Assembly (NCBI GenBank): GCA_008704415.1
Contig: VXIS01000166.1
Span: 1 to 64,000 of the forward strand
DNA length: 64,000 nt
From: Sphaerosporella brunnea
Lineage: Eukaryota > Ascomycota > Pezizomycetes > Pezizales > Pyronemataceae
Direction of reading: 5' to 3'
In this document: in pieces, positions 28,637 to 40,900 of the stretch
How positions within the stretch are numbered: position 1 is the first letter of the stretch
How the letters are laid out: each line of letters begins with the position of its first letter
Translations under genes and position numbers: made by a program
Notes under the pieces: generated by a model
Told to the model about the DNA's origin: nothing
The model's input: only the letters and a program-made list of their open reading frames with translations
Database searches by the model: none

Positions 28637-30646
28637 ATGCACATTCCGATCACCGTGAGCTGTCCAATATCACTCGGCGCGCTCGTGAGCCCTTCCAAAG
28701 CCCGAATTAGGGTAAGTTTGGTTGCGTACGCGCACAGACGTGACAACCTTCCCACGCCGCACCATGAAACCCCGAAGACTCCCAAACCTCGCCTCTGCTC
28801 TCAACCACCACCCGCTCAACCACCTCCACTATCACAATCCAATCGACTGTTGCGATCCAATCCTGCATTTCGCCCCGCCTTTCAATCAGTGTCCGTATGT
28901 CCCTTTCGTCGCCCTTTCGCTGGTCGCTGCTGACACCGCCGCAGCCAGAAATGCCACAACCCGATGGTCGTGACCGCGTCCCCGCTCAGCGCGTATCGCG
29001 TGCTATGTACGTGCCGTCTTTCTCTCCGACCGACAGCCTGCCAGTTGCCGGCGATGCTGTGGACAGAGATACGGAGGCTCATCCCACTGTGAACCCAGAC
29101 GATGCCAACCCCCCCGCGCGCGCAACCCCGCTCATGATAATCCCCGAACCCGCCGCCTATCGCTACTCGCATTTCTGGTCGTACCGCAACGTGTCCGTCG
29201 TGACCCGCTTCGCTACCGACACCGACGAGGCTCAGTGCACCGCTTTCTATCAGCACGCGGAGGCGGACTCGGACGAGCCATACATGATCACCTTCGACAT
29301 GCTGTTCGACATGTTGAGCATCGCGTTCATGTTGCCCGAGGGATGGGAGTCGCAGGGCGAAGACGACCAGTTCCGCGTAGTGCTTGCGCAACCGGACTTG
29401 CGAGGGGGTCGCCACCTTTTTCTCCCCCAAATGCACCTCGCCCGTGATGCCTGGCTTGTATTACTAGATCGAGCACTGCGAGGATCCCGCGTCATCTTGG
29501 TGCCAGGAATTGTTGTGGAGAGATGGCGTCGCTACCCACCACTGGACCGGTGAAGCGGTTCCCGCCTGCTGCGACTGCGTGACGGGCCTGATGACTTTGT
29601 CGTTGGTTTTGATTGAGTATCCAAAGAGAAAACAGGATCCCACCAGGGCTGCTGCGCCTGCGAACACTGCTGCCACCATTTCCGCTAGTGATGCAGTCTC
29701 GGCGACTGCGGTACGTCGAAGATCTAGCCGTCCCGCCTCGCCAGTCAAGCGTCGAAAGAGCGTGCAAGAATCGCCGCGAAAGAGTCCTAAAAAACCTAGG
29801 TCAATCGTAAGACGTCCTACCGCGCTGTTTGAATCATCCGGCAGTGCGCTGCCACGGGATCCGGCATCGAACGAATTCAGTGGAATCGAAGCAGCGATGG
29901 CCAAAGTAGTTACTCCGTTGATTCAGAACTTGGAGACAAGATTGAACAACCGGATCGACAACTTGGAGACAGGATTAAATCAGCTCGCAGACCAGGTGGA
30001 CGCTGTGAAGGCGGATGTTGCTGACATCCAGGACCATCAGATCCGTGCCAACGTACGGCTGGCAATGATGGAGAACCACATGTACGCGCGCGAATTCCCC
30101 GACGAAGAGCTACACTACCTGAACACCAAAGGGCGCCCGGAGGTTCTTGCAACCCCGCGCTCCTCCGCATTCCGCATCGCCTTTGAAAAGCGCGACTGTG
30201 CTTGCATCCTCACCGGCTCCAACAACCACCCGCCTCACGTCGATAAGCGTAAGGAGATGCTGTGCGGACTGGCGATCGAAGCCGCCCATATCGTTCCGCT
30301 CAGCCGCCCCGATCTCTGGAAACTACAATTCGTCGCCGCCATTCGGAAGTCACGCAGGCTTCTGCGCATCGGGTACGCTGCAATCAATCAGAACGCGCTC
30401 GAGAACGGCATCATGCTGCGCGCTGATCTGCACATCATGTTCGATCGATTCTTGTGGAGCGTGAACCCAAAGACCTGGCGAGTCGTCGTTTTCATCCCGG
30501 TCGCGGAGCTTGTCTCGTTCCATGGCCGGACGATCAGTCGAGGTGACTTGAACCAGTTCCCCCCGGAGCCGATCTGGCGATGGCACTGGGAGCAGTGCGT
30601 GTTGCGGTGTTTGCGTGCCGAGGGCGAACTGCCGGAAACCAAATAG
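28637..30646 (+). CDS. HNH_2-domain endonuclease-like protein (4 exons)
   Basis: Model: exon 1 at 28637-28711, intron 28712-28777 (66 nt, GTAAGT), exon 2 at 28778-28894, intron 28895-28944 (50 nt, GTATGT, CTGAC, CGCAG), exon 3 at 28945-29549, intron 29550-29646 (97 nt, GTGAAG...CACCAG), exon 4 at 29647-30646. All phases agree; the total is 598 residues. The C-terminal third carries the HNH_2 nuclease signature: CACILTGSN, then EAAHIVPLSR, then NGIMLRADLHIMFDRF, with the expected Cys and the catalytic-type His and Asp residues. Before it lie a basic Ser/Pro/Lys stretch (SPVKRRKSVQESPRKSPKKP, likely nuclear) and a heptad-like coiled coil (about LIQNLETRLNNRIDNLETGL onwards). Exons 1-3 encode a Pro-rich start and a conserved-looking N-terminal module of unknown function. 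HNH_2 proteins are multicopy in agaricomycetes and their substrate is unknown. The third intron is the least certain. Confidence 0.75.
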
Positions 30647-31069
30647 TATGACCCCCCTGAGGGTGAAGCTGCGCGCGTTGTTTCCTGCGACAGGGTGGCG
30701 GAGAACATCGCGGAGATTGTCACCGATGGAACGTCGGCTGAGGGCGAAGCTCTAAAAGTCCATTGCCAAGACAAGACCGCGGAAGATGTCACCGACATTG
30801 CCGCTGATATCACCTGCCAGTGCGACTCTGATTCGGATACCGAGAGTTCGACCTCTGACTCCGACTGCAGCAGCTCGACCGCCAGCTCTGTGTCCGCCGT
30901 CGACCCTACTAACCACAGAGACAAGATGGCCCTCAAACGTGTCTCTTTGGAAATGCCCAACCAGTGCGAAAACGCCACTGCCTTGGCCGACAAAGTCCGC
31001 GCCCTCGTTGTGCCGATGGTTTCGTTTGGTTTTTTCGTTGTAATCAAGATTTTGCATTTTCTTTTCTAA
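30647..31069 (+). other. in-frame coding-like extension of the HNH gene
   Basis: Directly after the TAG at 30644-30646, in the same frame, 140 codons remain open to a TAA at 31067-31069. Third positions are strongly C/G, as in the HNH gene. The sequence is acidic and Ser-rich (DSDSDTESSTSDSDCSSS) and ends in a hydrophobic run (VPMVSFGFFVVIKILHFLF) that would be a C-terminal tail anchor. A GTATGA donor at 30646 and a CGACAG acceptor at 30693 define a 48-nt intron, but splicing it regenerates a TAG. So this is either stop-codon readthrough, a recently acquired stop, or a second exon reached by splicing from further upstream. Confidence 0.5.
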
Positions 31070-34000
31070 GCCAGTCTGTTTTTTCAGTGAGGTGCTGTGT
31101 AATTTCGCTTCCCCCCGGAGGCGGCAAGATGGTCATGCTACGTTGATTAACAGCATTGAGGCGCTTGTTGCGTGGTGATATCACGGCCACTCAATAGCAG
31201 ACATGGGGCCGGAATACACAGCGGGTGCGCCTTGGTACGTATTCAGACGCCTTGAAGGACGAGGGGAAGGTCAAGGCGGATGTGGGTGTGGACAGGTCAG
31301 TGACCGTAAAGAGGAGCATGGGGCAGAGAAACCGCATCCTGGAGGGGATAAACAGCTGGGAAGGGCGTGAGAAGAGGTACCCTCAACTGGGGATCTGCAA
31401 CCACGCTGGGAGTCCAAAAGGTTACTACCGACCAAACACTGCACGGGCAGCCGAGAGGCCGAGGCCGCATATGAATGGTGTGATTGGCGTATACAGCTCT
31501 GTAAAGCCACACCCAACCGGCTGCATGCCGAAAGCAATCATGGATGAATAAATAAATCCCCGTCAACTTATTTTTTGCGCAAGTGTACATTGCCGTACGT
31601 TTTTCGGCCGCTTGCTCAGGACGCTTAGTGACTGCGGATAACGAGTGGCCGTTTGCTGCTCTCATGGCACCTTTGTTTTTTTGTTTTCATCATATTGTAT
31701 TCGGCCGCTTGCGGCCATGACATATCTAGAAGAGAAGAGACTGTGCTACACTTTGGGTCGGAGCCTACTGTTGGTGCCTGCGGCCCTTCTAAGGAAATAA
31801 GGACAAGGAAATCGCAACGAGTGTGTGAGTCGCACCAAGGAGATTCGTAACGAGAGCAGAGCACTTAGGTGAAGGACAAAGGAACGACAAAGGAAAGACC
31901 GTTTCAATACATCAAGCAGCCCCGCTGGGCCATGTCGCTACTTTGGTAGAGCCTAGGAAATCCAACACTGCTTCCGTGCACCTATCGTCGGCCAACAGCG
32001 CAGTGGTCGTCGCTATTGACCATCGCTTTTGCCTACTCTCCTTCGTCGCCTCCTTCACTGCCCCCCAAAAGACTCTCTGGTCCTTCTTCCACCTCTTGCA
32101 CAATTTGAAAAGATGCTCTCGTTTCTGGATGGAGTTGGAGTTGCACCACCAGCATTTGTCGTCCGTCCGGCGACGCGGTCATAGGAGGTAGGGAGCGATC
32201 GGTGCCTTGTTCAGGCTCAGTTAGAAAGGCGAAGCGATAGCCTTTGGGGCCTTGGCCGCGACGTGGTTAGGCTTAGAAGGCCTGCGGTAGTATGTCATAG
32301 GCTTGCAGTGTTTGCGGAGCCATACATCTCGGTCTGCTCACTTGGCAAGAGTTATGTCTCAACAGATGGTGGCTAGCGAGGCAGTTGCGATGATGTCGCT
32401 CGTTGTCGGTGGTCTATGGAGGGTCGCCAACTTCTTCGCGAGCTGTTCCGCCAGCTCGTTGCCTGTGACGTCTTTGTGTCAGGGTACCCATCGGTACTCA
32501 ACCCGCCATCCTTGGGCTGAAAGCCGCGCCTCTGCGTAGGCGATGCCTGGGAGTAGCCATTGGCCTGGGCGGGGTGTGCCATGCTGTAGTCGTTATAGGG
32601 CCTGCTCTCATGGCGGTCGGTCAGCCCCAGAAACGCCCCTTAGAGAGCTGATGAAAACTCACTCCCCCGTGGTCCGCCATATTCGGAATGTAGCCTGCGA
32701 CCCTACAGGCTACGACTGAGCGATTTTCACCACAACGTGGAAACAGGAAGGGCGGGCACACACCACGATTGTTGGAATCCCTCCGCCGCGGTCCAGTGGT
32801 ATTCCACTTCCCTGTCTAACATAACCGCCGTGCTGTGCAGAGTGTCCCATCAACCCAGGTGAAAGCTATTTCCGGCCACTGTTCAAGAGTATACCACACA
32901 GGCCATGGTAGGGTCACAGGATGCAATAGACGTCTTGCTGGAGACAGCTTCCATATTGTCCTATGGTGCAGGTGGCCTTAAACCAACCTGTCGCTCAAAA
33001 TTTCCCCGACTTCAATAACATCACCAGATTGCGCGACTGGTGGAAGCCAGCGCCTCAATCTTACAGAGCGCATCTTATTTAGGGGACGGGAGGGCTGTTT
33101 CCCCAGAGTTCTTACGTGGTGATCAGTTTATTATAAACAGTCGTCGCTGTCTCCACCACCGCTGACGGGTCGGTTTAAGGCCGCGTGCACCATACGTTCA
33201 ATACGAGCCGGCACAAGAAACCTCGCGCAGGGACCAGCCGAATCGGCAATGATTCCGATGTGCTGCATCCAGCCACCGGCGCCTCGTCCTGTAACGCCAA
33301 AGCGTCTCTCCATCTGGGAAAAGCATCCGCACTCCCACCCGCGCCGCCACGCGGGCAGAGGCGCGCCCGTACTGACTGCGGTGTTGTTTTTTCGCCGTGG
33401 TCTGCTGTGTGCTGGATTAGCACCAGTCTGAAGTCGTCGAGCTGGTTACTGGGTGAGCGCCACGGGGAGTGGGATCTGCCGGCCTCGCGAACGTCAAAAA
33501 GATGAATGCAGGCTGAGATCACTCGTAAAGGTTGGAACTATGTCATGCATTATCCCAAAATGATGCTAACCCATTATCACAGGCACCGGATCTCAACACC
33601 GAGTGATTCTTAGTGGGACGGTTTTTCCAACTGCACCACGGCTAAAAACCATGCCGCGATGTCTCGTCCCATATCTGTCAGTCGTCAACGCGAATCGTGA
33701 ACGCGAGCCGCCTCGGGGACCTGACGTACTGTTGGGCAGAGAATCGACCGCGATAGCTCATGCAGGGTGGAGCATCATTGGGCGAACATCATCGAAGGAC
33801 AGATTGATCGCCAGGAAGCCTTCAGCGTTCTCTGCTGGGTGCGTGGGAAATCCCCAAATTCACGTGCGGCTTTGTAAGAGATTCTACTGTACGACGGGTT
33901 TGGTAGTTCCCCATGAGCGCTCACATTGTGCGCAAAACAGTTGAGACCTGAACTCACCGCCTGCACGCCTCTGCTCGGTGCATGGGAAATCTCGCAAATT

Positions 34001-37000
34001 CAGTTCGAGCGCGACAAGTCCGGAAAGACCACGGTCTTGGAGCAGAGGAGGAGAACCAGGAGAAATTCACGCCGGAGGACGGGATGAAGACTCATCGGAC
34101 GATGAGCAAGGGCAGCACGAGCTGCGACCACAACCGTAGGTCGAAAGTCCCGACTACTTCGACTACGGGGTCGGTAAGGGTGATAGCCACCGCAACCTCG
34201 TGTGGGCAATTTCAGATCATGATCAGCGAGCTGGAGCGGCCGGAGAACGCAACTTCCCAGATGCAGTGGTGCTTCAGCATCAATGGACTAGCGAGGGAAA
34301 GGAGTTGGCCGACGACACTTGAGATTTTATGTTAGCTGAATGGTAGAATCTACTGTAAAATCGGGTTCGCAGTTCCTCTTGCACAGCCAGAGTGATGTGT
34401 AGAAGGTTGATCACCCCCTGTTCCTGTTGCTGACTGGAAGAGTTCGTAATCCTGAAAGACTGATCGATCCATTGACCGACGATTTATCAGCTCTGTGACG
34501 TTTCCCGAATTGTGACTGTAATATCACAGGTTGTGGTGGCGGATCGTTTTCGAGTGGACATGCGGGGAATCACTGGATTGCAGGACTGATAGGATCTGGA
34601 AATTTCTCGTCACTGCCACAAACGTGGGCGGCCTGTAGAACTCTTGGCCGACAATGTTACGACATAGCTGTGTAGCAGGTCTTTCGTTAGTTTTGACGCC
34701 TATTGTCCTCCATGGAGTCTCGTATTGACTTTGGGGCGGCGGTACTTCTAGAAAACAAGAATCGCCTGGATGGTTGAGCTGGACGCAGTATCTTCCGGCC
34801 GTGACTGCACCATGTCAATCGTGGTTTGGGGCGCTACTTGAGCTTACGGACGCCAATTGGGTTACAAATACATCACGCCTGAACTTATCAACCAGGCCGT
34901 ACGCGGGCAATCTTACTGCACGTGCCGGAGTGAAAACCCGTCGCCGCAGGGAGGAAATCCTGTAAAATTCAAGGAATACGCTGTAAACGATGGCGAGTGT
35001 GTTGATCACGGTCGGGGAAAGGTGCTCGGGAATCTGTCTCAAGGATGGCACGCGAGCGGTACAAGATAGTTGCCCGGGACGGCGCGCATCCGCTATGAAC
35101 AGCTGCGGCGTCAGTGGCAAAAATATGTGCGTCTGTTTGTGGTGCTGGCCGTACAGTTCAAGCTCATTGCATTGCACAGCGGTGGTATGTGAAATCCGAG
35201 GATGCACTTCGCATTGATTAGTCAGCTACGGTACGAAAACAACTCGCCTAAGAGTGGGGCTCGTCGTCGCGAATGTAGGTTGACACGGCTGCGCTTACTT
35301 CCGACGCTAGTATCTGCAACGCTTGGTTACGTTCGTCGCCTCCCACGCCTTGGAACAATAGTTGTACGTGAACAACAGTGACAGCGACTACAACCCTAGG
35401 TTTTTCCGCAATGCCCGATCGTACTGAGTCAACGCCGGAGTTTGATGCGATGCTGCAACTCCTCAATCTCGTCGTTGCTCCAGGATTCCTTCAGCCTCAA
35501 TTTATGCGCGTTGGCTGCTATTTTACGGTATTATCTCGGCGGTCAGACACGAAAACTGCTGCGAAAGTACAAGCGCGGTGGAGTAGGCGCCGGGTGGGCG
35601 ATCATGACAGCTTCCTGTCTTCACCAACCGGCTCCTCGTCGGGTTTCAACTTTCCTCCGCCACCTGTTTCCACTGTCCTGCGCTGTTTAACGTGCAACTT
35701 GTGCGGTCACGACCACCAACAGCCGCGGCCGCACTCCGAGCTTGCGGCCCATTGTTGCTAAATACAGCATGATTCCGCGTTGTCTGTTCGGAGAGTGCAT
35801 TGGACAACAACACAGTGAACCTTCACTTTATATTCTGCAGCGAACTTTAGGTGGAATGATGGGTATGTTGTCCTAACCTCAAGTTCGGTGCACTGACGTG
35901 AATATCTGCTTTCCAAGCAGAATTGAGTTCGGTTTCGGAAAACAACCGTGAGGGCTAGACCAATCCCACGGAAACCATGCCATCTGCGGACCACATAAAT
36001 GCATACCAGTCCCTAAGAATTCATTTTACGTTTCCGACCGTCGGAACCATAACTTTGGAGCACACCCTGCGCGCGCGAGTGCGTACGGGGCTGTGGTCCA
36101 GACGACAAGCTTTGCGAACCTGAACACTTCTCCACTAGTCCAAGCTTTGGATAAGCAAGAACGTGTTTCGATTGCGGAGGATGCCTGCGCTGAGATACTC
36201 TCCTGACAGATCAGCCAGGCCGCGACGCATGAAGTAAAATCAAGTTGCAACTCAAAAGGTGACGAAGAACGAGGAGGAGAAGCGAATGAAAGTGAGGCTT
36301 CTCGCCCCCAACGCAGAATGAACCAGTCGGACGTTATCACTTCTCCACGAGACGTCGATTATTACTCTCATTTTCATCGCACATGATCTCAAGAATGCCT
36401 CCTATTATCCAAAGTCTCAGAGCTTCATGCATATATATGCTCAATGCGAACAGCTGCTCTGCCACCAAACCTCCTTGCGCAGTCCTGACCCCCAATAAAC
36501 CAAAGTTGAGAAGGGTGATGGGTATGGTACACAATTGTGCGCTCATTTTGTTTCGAACCATTTCTCAAGGGGTTTGTTTTTTTTTTTGTCATTTTTGCTT
36601 TTTATCGTGGAGGCTGACAAAGGACACCTGAAGTATGACTAAACGCGCACGGGGCATCCCGAGTGCCAAAGCAACCTACCGATGCTTCCCACAGCATGCT
36701 TGAAAGGCATCCCCCCGCCGGAGCCTCAAAGACGGTGAAGCCGAACACACTAGAAGAAGCCCGTCCCGGCAGCCAATCCACACCCGGCTGCATGGCGTGG
36801 CACACATTCTATTCGACTACCGGTCGCGTGTCCAGCAATCATGATTCCATCCGCACACGGCGAAAAAACAATATCACCGTATCATGAAAGGGACTGCGAA
36901 AGTACGCTGTGTCCTATTCCCCTCGTTGAAACCAATTTCAGTCTGTGTTTCAATGAGCTGACGCCAAGGTTAGGTCCACGAAGCATCCGGGATTCGACAC

Positions 37001-37656
37001 AGCCCATTGTGCTCCCCATGCGTCTCCCTTCAGGCTGTCAATACACCCTGCACCTCGTGTCCACGATTCACCACCACCGCCAGCCGAAATGAAGTGGCCG
37101 CCCGCGTTCTCTGCAACAGTCATTGTCATCATTGACAACTGCATTCGCGCTGGCAGGAAACCCAGATTGCTGATGTCTGCCTTGCTACGTCGTGGTTGAG
37201 GTACATTTGTATCTAATCCTTTGAGTTGCGCTTTTGTTTCATTCAATTGGCTTACAAATGAAACAGACTCGGGTTCTCTTCGCTGGGCAACCGTACACCA
37301 CAAACGTATCCTCACGGTCTGATTACACACCAATATCCCATTGCCTTGTCTAAAGCGCAGACAGTCCTCTCTCCTCATACGCATAATCATTGAGTAAAAG
37401 TTTGCTTTCATTGTACCCCATGTTGATCATTCTTGCCTGTTCTTGGTTTTCAGATGACGTGATCCTATGCTCTCTGTCACCGCCGTGCATCTCGGTCGTG
37501 ATGCACTCTGCTGGTTCATTAGCACCTTTGATGAACGTGTTCGGTGTTCGCATTGGCGTTTGCTTTGCTTGTATTTTTTTCTTTTCGCGTTGGTTTTTCT
37601 TTTTGGGTATGTTTTACCTTTGGTTGATCTCGGAATTTTTCAGCTTTGCCACGGCG
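31070..37656. other. long decayed stretch without a supportable gene
   Basis: ORFs rarely exceed 120 codons and overlap on all frames. The minus-strand pair 33131-33522 shows alternating protein-like fragments in two frames, as a frameshifted relic would. No tRNA, rRNA or domain was recognised. Confidence 0.35.
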
Positions 37657-37776
37657 CTGTGTGCTTTCTTTCTTCCTTGACTTCCTATTTCCTGGTCTGT
37701 GTGCTTTCCTTCTTCCTTGACTTCCTATTTCCTGGTCTGTGTGCTTTCCTTTTTCATTCACTTGATATTTCCTGGT
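37657..37776. repeat. 40-bp tandem repeat, 3 copies
   Basis: Units start at 37657, 37697 and 37737 with consensus ctgtgtgctttccttcttcc plus ttgacttcctatttcctggt. The first two are almost identical and the third has diverged. T-rich on the plus strand. Confidence 0.85.
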
Positions 37777-37883
37777 TTTTGTGTTTTTTTGGAACGTTCG
37801 GCACATTTGTATCCGTTTGCCATTTGTTCGCGAGCAGAGGTGGCCATGACTGTTGGGACGGAAAAAAAACTTAATGAAAAAAG

Positions 37884-37916
<33 letters not shown>
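37884..37916. repeat. poly-A tract, 33 A
   Basis: An uninterrupted run of 33 A, preceded by a shorter A-rich segment from 37860. It could be the tail of a retroposed transcript on the plus strand, with the T-rich 40-bp repeats upstream, or a simple homopolymer. No flanking target duplication was found. Confidence 0.8.
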
Positions 37917-37919
<3 letters not shown>

Positions 37920-37921
<2 letters not shown>

Positions 37922-40900
37922 TCAGAAGTGTTCTTGCCTTTTTTTTACTCAGCATTGAGGTAAGTTTTCACATCGCAGCAAACTAACGTCAGCACTTGCT
38001 AACCAGCGTCCAGAATTAATTCAACAACGCACAAAGTCGCTCCATACATTTGCGGAAAGATTGGAACCGATGCAGCATTGTCTCCCAACAGGTGGTCCAC
38101 CCTGTATCTACGCGTGAGTTCGACTTGTGATGTCGCCCAAGCCGCCAATCGTCTGGGCGTTGCCGCATCTCTTGCCGCGCAGGGAGTAATATCAAGCCCC
38201 TCACAGTATTTGCGTTCGCCGAAATTCCCCTGGGCAGCGGGCAATGGTTTTCCAACCACGGTCTCATCATTCCCATCAGTGGCGGCTATCTGGACTGTCA
38301 ATTACAATTCCATCGCCCAGTTGCGACCGTCGAATTGTCCTTCCTCTGGAAGTGACTTCAATTCTACTGGATGGATCCACCTCTTCACAAGATGCTACGT
38401 TAGCAGACTTGCCCTCTCAGGATAAGATACGTGTCGGTCTGGATGTATGTATGTTACGACACTGCCGCAAACTGATTTTTGCAAGCGCTGACTGTGGTTA
38501 GAATTAGACGTGATGGGTGGAAATAATGATTCCACCAAACGCCTGAGCATCCCAACTTGCTGGACATATCGACCTTCCACCGCCTTCGACCCATCCACTT
38601 CTCAGTATTGAGACGTCGAACTGTTATCGCCAAAAACGAAGCAGGCGAGCCTCGCGCCCACGGCGATCCGTTCGACCAAACATCTGCAAAATATACGGTC
38701 GCCTGCTCGGCGGTGTGTGCGCTGCAGGCAAAGGCGGAATCGTCCAGCAGCAACGTCATCATTATTGCCGTCGGTGATCATCACCCCTGCGCCGCAACCC
38801 ACGGCCTTCACGTTCCATTGATATCCTTCCCGTGCAACTGTCTTCTCAAACGCAGCTACGATTGCCAAATCTGCACAGGTGTTCCGTCACTTCGGTTCAC
38901 ATCCTACGATAAGGTGGCACTGCGCAGAACAACTGAACATTGTTACCGGGGTGACAATGTGTGACGCCATTCTTCCCTCGCGATTGGAAACTTGTCCCGA
39001 CACAACCCGGCCGGGCAAGACCCTGTGCAGATACCGCCAGTTACATGTCCAGCACCCAGTACAATCGCCACCAGCGATATCCACTTCCTGCGCCGCCAAA
39101 CGACGAGGTCGGTTTCCAACGGAAAGGTGCGCCTATTTTGTATGCCGGAAGGCCGACGACTGGCAGTTGAAGAAGTGCCGTGTCCGAGAACTGGGTCATT
39201 GCAGGAGCAGACAATGGGATTACCGGGATGCGGGCGTTCAATTTCATCCGCCTCACGCTACGCTGCGGTTGTGGGTATACTGACTGGCGTCTACTGTTCC
39301 GGCGCCGACGCTTCCCGCCACTTTGATAGCGTGGCGGCGGCGCGTACAGTTTCGTGGGTCCTGTCATGGATGGACAGGTTGGTAAAGGGTCGGGCAATGC
39401 CTTCGGAAATAGAGGCGTTCAAATTGGGATCCGCGCAGGAGGAGGTTCGGAGAATGACATTCGGCTAAGGAGAATGTTGAGACTATGAAGAGAATGCAAT
39501 TGCGGTGATCACCGAGCGTACATCGATCTGTGGTTACGGTTGTTCGCGCATCGATTCATGATTTATCTTGGCTTAAGGATGGTCTCGGACGGTCTTTCGG
39601 CGTTTTCATTGTCATTCGATGTCCCTTTCCGGACTCAGCGCTGTGCGCAGTAACAAGGAGATTCCCGATACTCCTTTCCAATGGTTCGTTCTGTGGCTCT
39701 TCCAGGTTGGTGATCAGTCACCTGCGGCAACCAATTGGTTCCGAACTTTGCATCCACGCCTTCGCCACACACCGGTATGTGGAATGCGACCGCTTGAATA
39801 CCTCCGTACCGTATCAACAATCGAGGTTCCGCTCTCATCGCGGTCGCTTTATCATTTCGACCTTCATGCATGCACCACTCACGGTTGATGGACGTCCTGC
39901 CGCGTCACTCCCTGCATTCGCGGTCGTCAACGGCCGCCTGACGGAACAACACGATTGCACAATTGCCTGGCCAGCCCAGCACTGTCCACAATTGCTGTGG
40001 GCTGTCCGCCCGCTTCCTTGACATACCGTTCGACGTCCCTACCTGTTTCGAAATCATTTTGTATGCATCGTCCAGCGCCCCGTACGATGCTCCGCTTCAG
40101 TGTCTCCATCGCGATCTGCCACAGCCAGCGTATTGTACTGCGGCGATGAAATGTGCAATCAATATATGCGCTTCACCGATAATGCAGCACAAGCATCGAC
40201 GAACGCTATTGTCTTCGCGCCTAGATCCTTCCCTTGGAAGAACCACTTACGACGGCACCATTCATGTCCGAACAAGTCGAATCACCGTGGGGGGTTCGTG
40301 AGTGCTATCATGGCCCGGTGCGATGATTGGCTGGTCATTCTGCGGGCTGCATCTCCGGGTTTTTGTGGGCCTGCGTAATGGTTCACGCCACCAGCATCGC
40401 TGTTATCATTGGTCACGGATATCATCGTCCATTACCGTTCCGGGGCTAATGCTGGCGGATATTCGCTTGCCCCTGAGCCGGGCATCGTTTTCACGCACAC
40501 GATTTACACTGGCTCGACGCAGAAGAGCTTATAAGTTCTCCCGCGCAGAACACTTCACCTTTGCGCATAACGCCTGTTGCATGCACCGAGTGCGGCGGCT
40601 AAGCTCAAACCCATTTCATACGCGGTCATACCAGCGAGGTCGTCGTCGTCAAAGTGCTCTGCTGTCGACGCTTCAAGATCCTGGCGGTGCCAGAAGAGTG
40701 TTGCCCTGCTGGCGCGCCACCCATAGATCTCTACACTTCTTCCTGCATCTATGACGCAGGTGCTCCTCCAGTCGCCAAGCTGGTTGGCTACGACCCCGAC
40801 ACACCGGTGCCGGTTCGTATTCCGTGAAGCGGGTGGACCTGCGCGTGGATATTGCGCGGACCGAGGTTCTCGGGCGACTGCAAGATAAGCACGATCCTCG

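Noticed and set aside
28882..29436. 184-codon minus ORF (and 30388-31047, 219 codons) opposite the HNH gene
   Set aside because: High GC3 coding sequence on the plus strand produces long antisense open frames; the plus frames carry the domain and splice sites.
30646..30693. 48-nt intron (GTATGA...GACAG) that would join the HNH gene to its extension
   Set aside because: The splice leaves TA plus G, regenerating a TAG at the junction, so it does not solve the stop.
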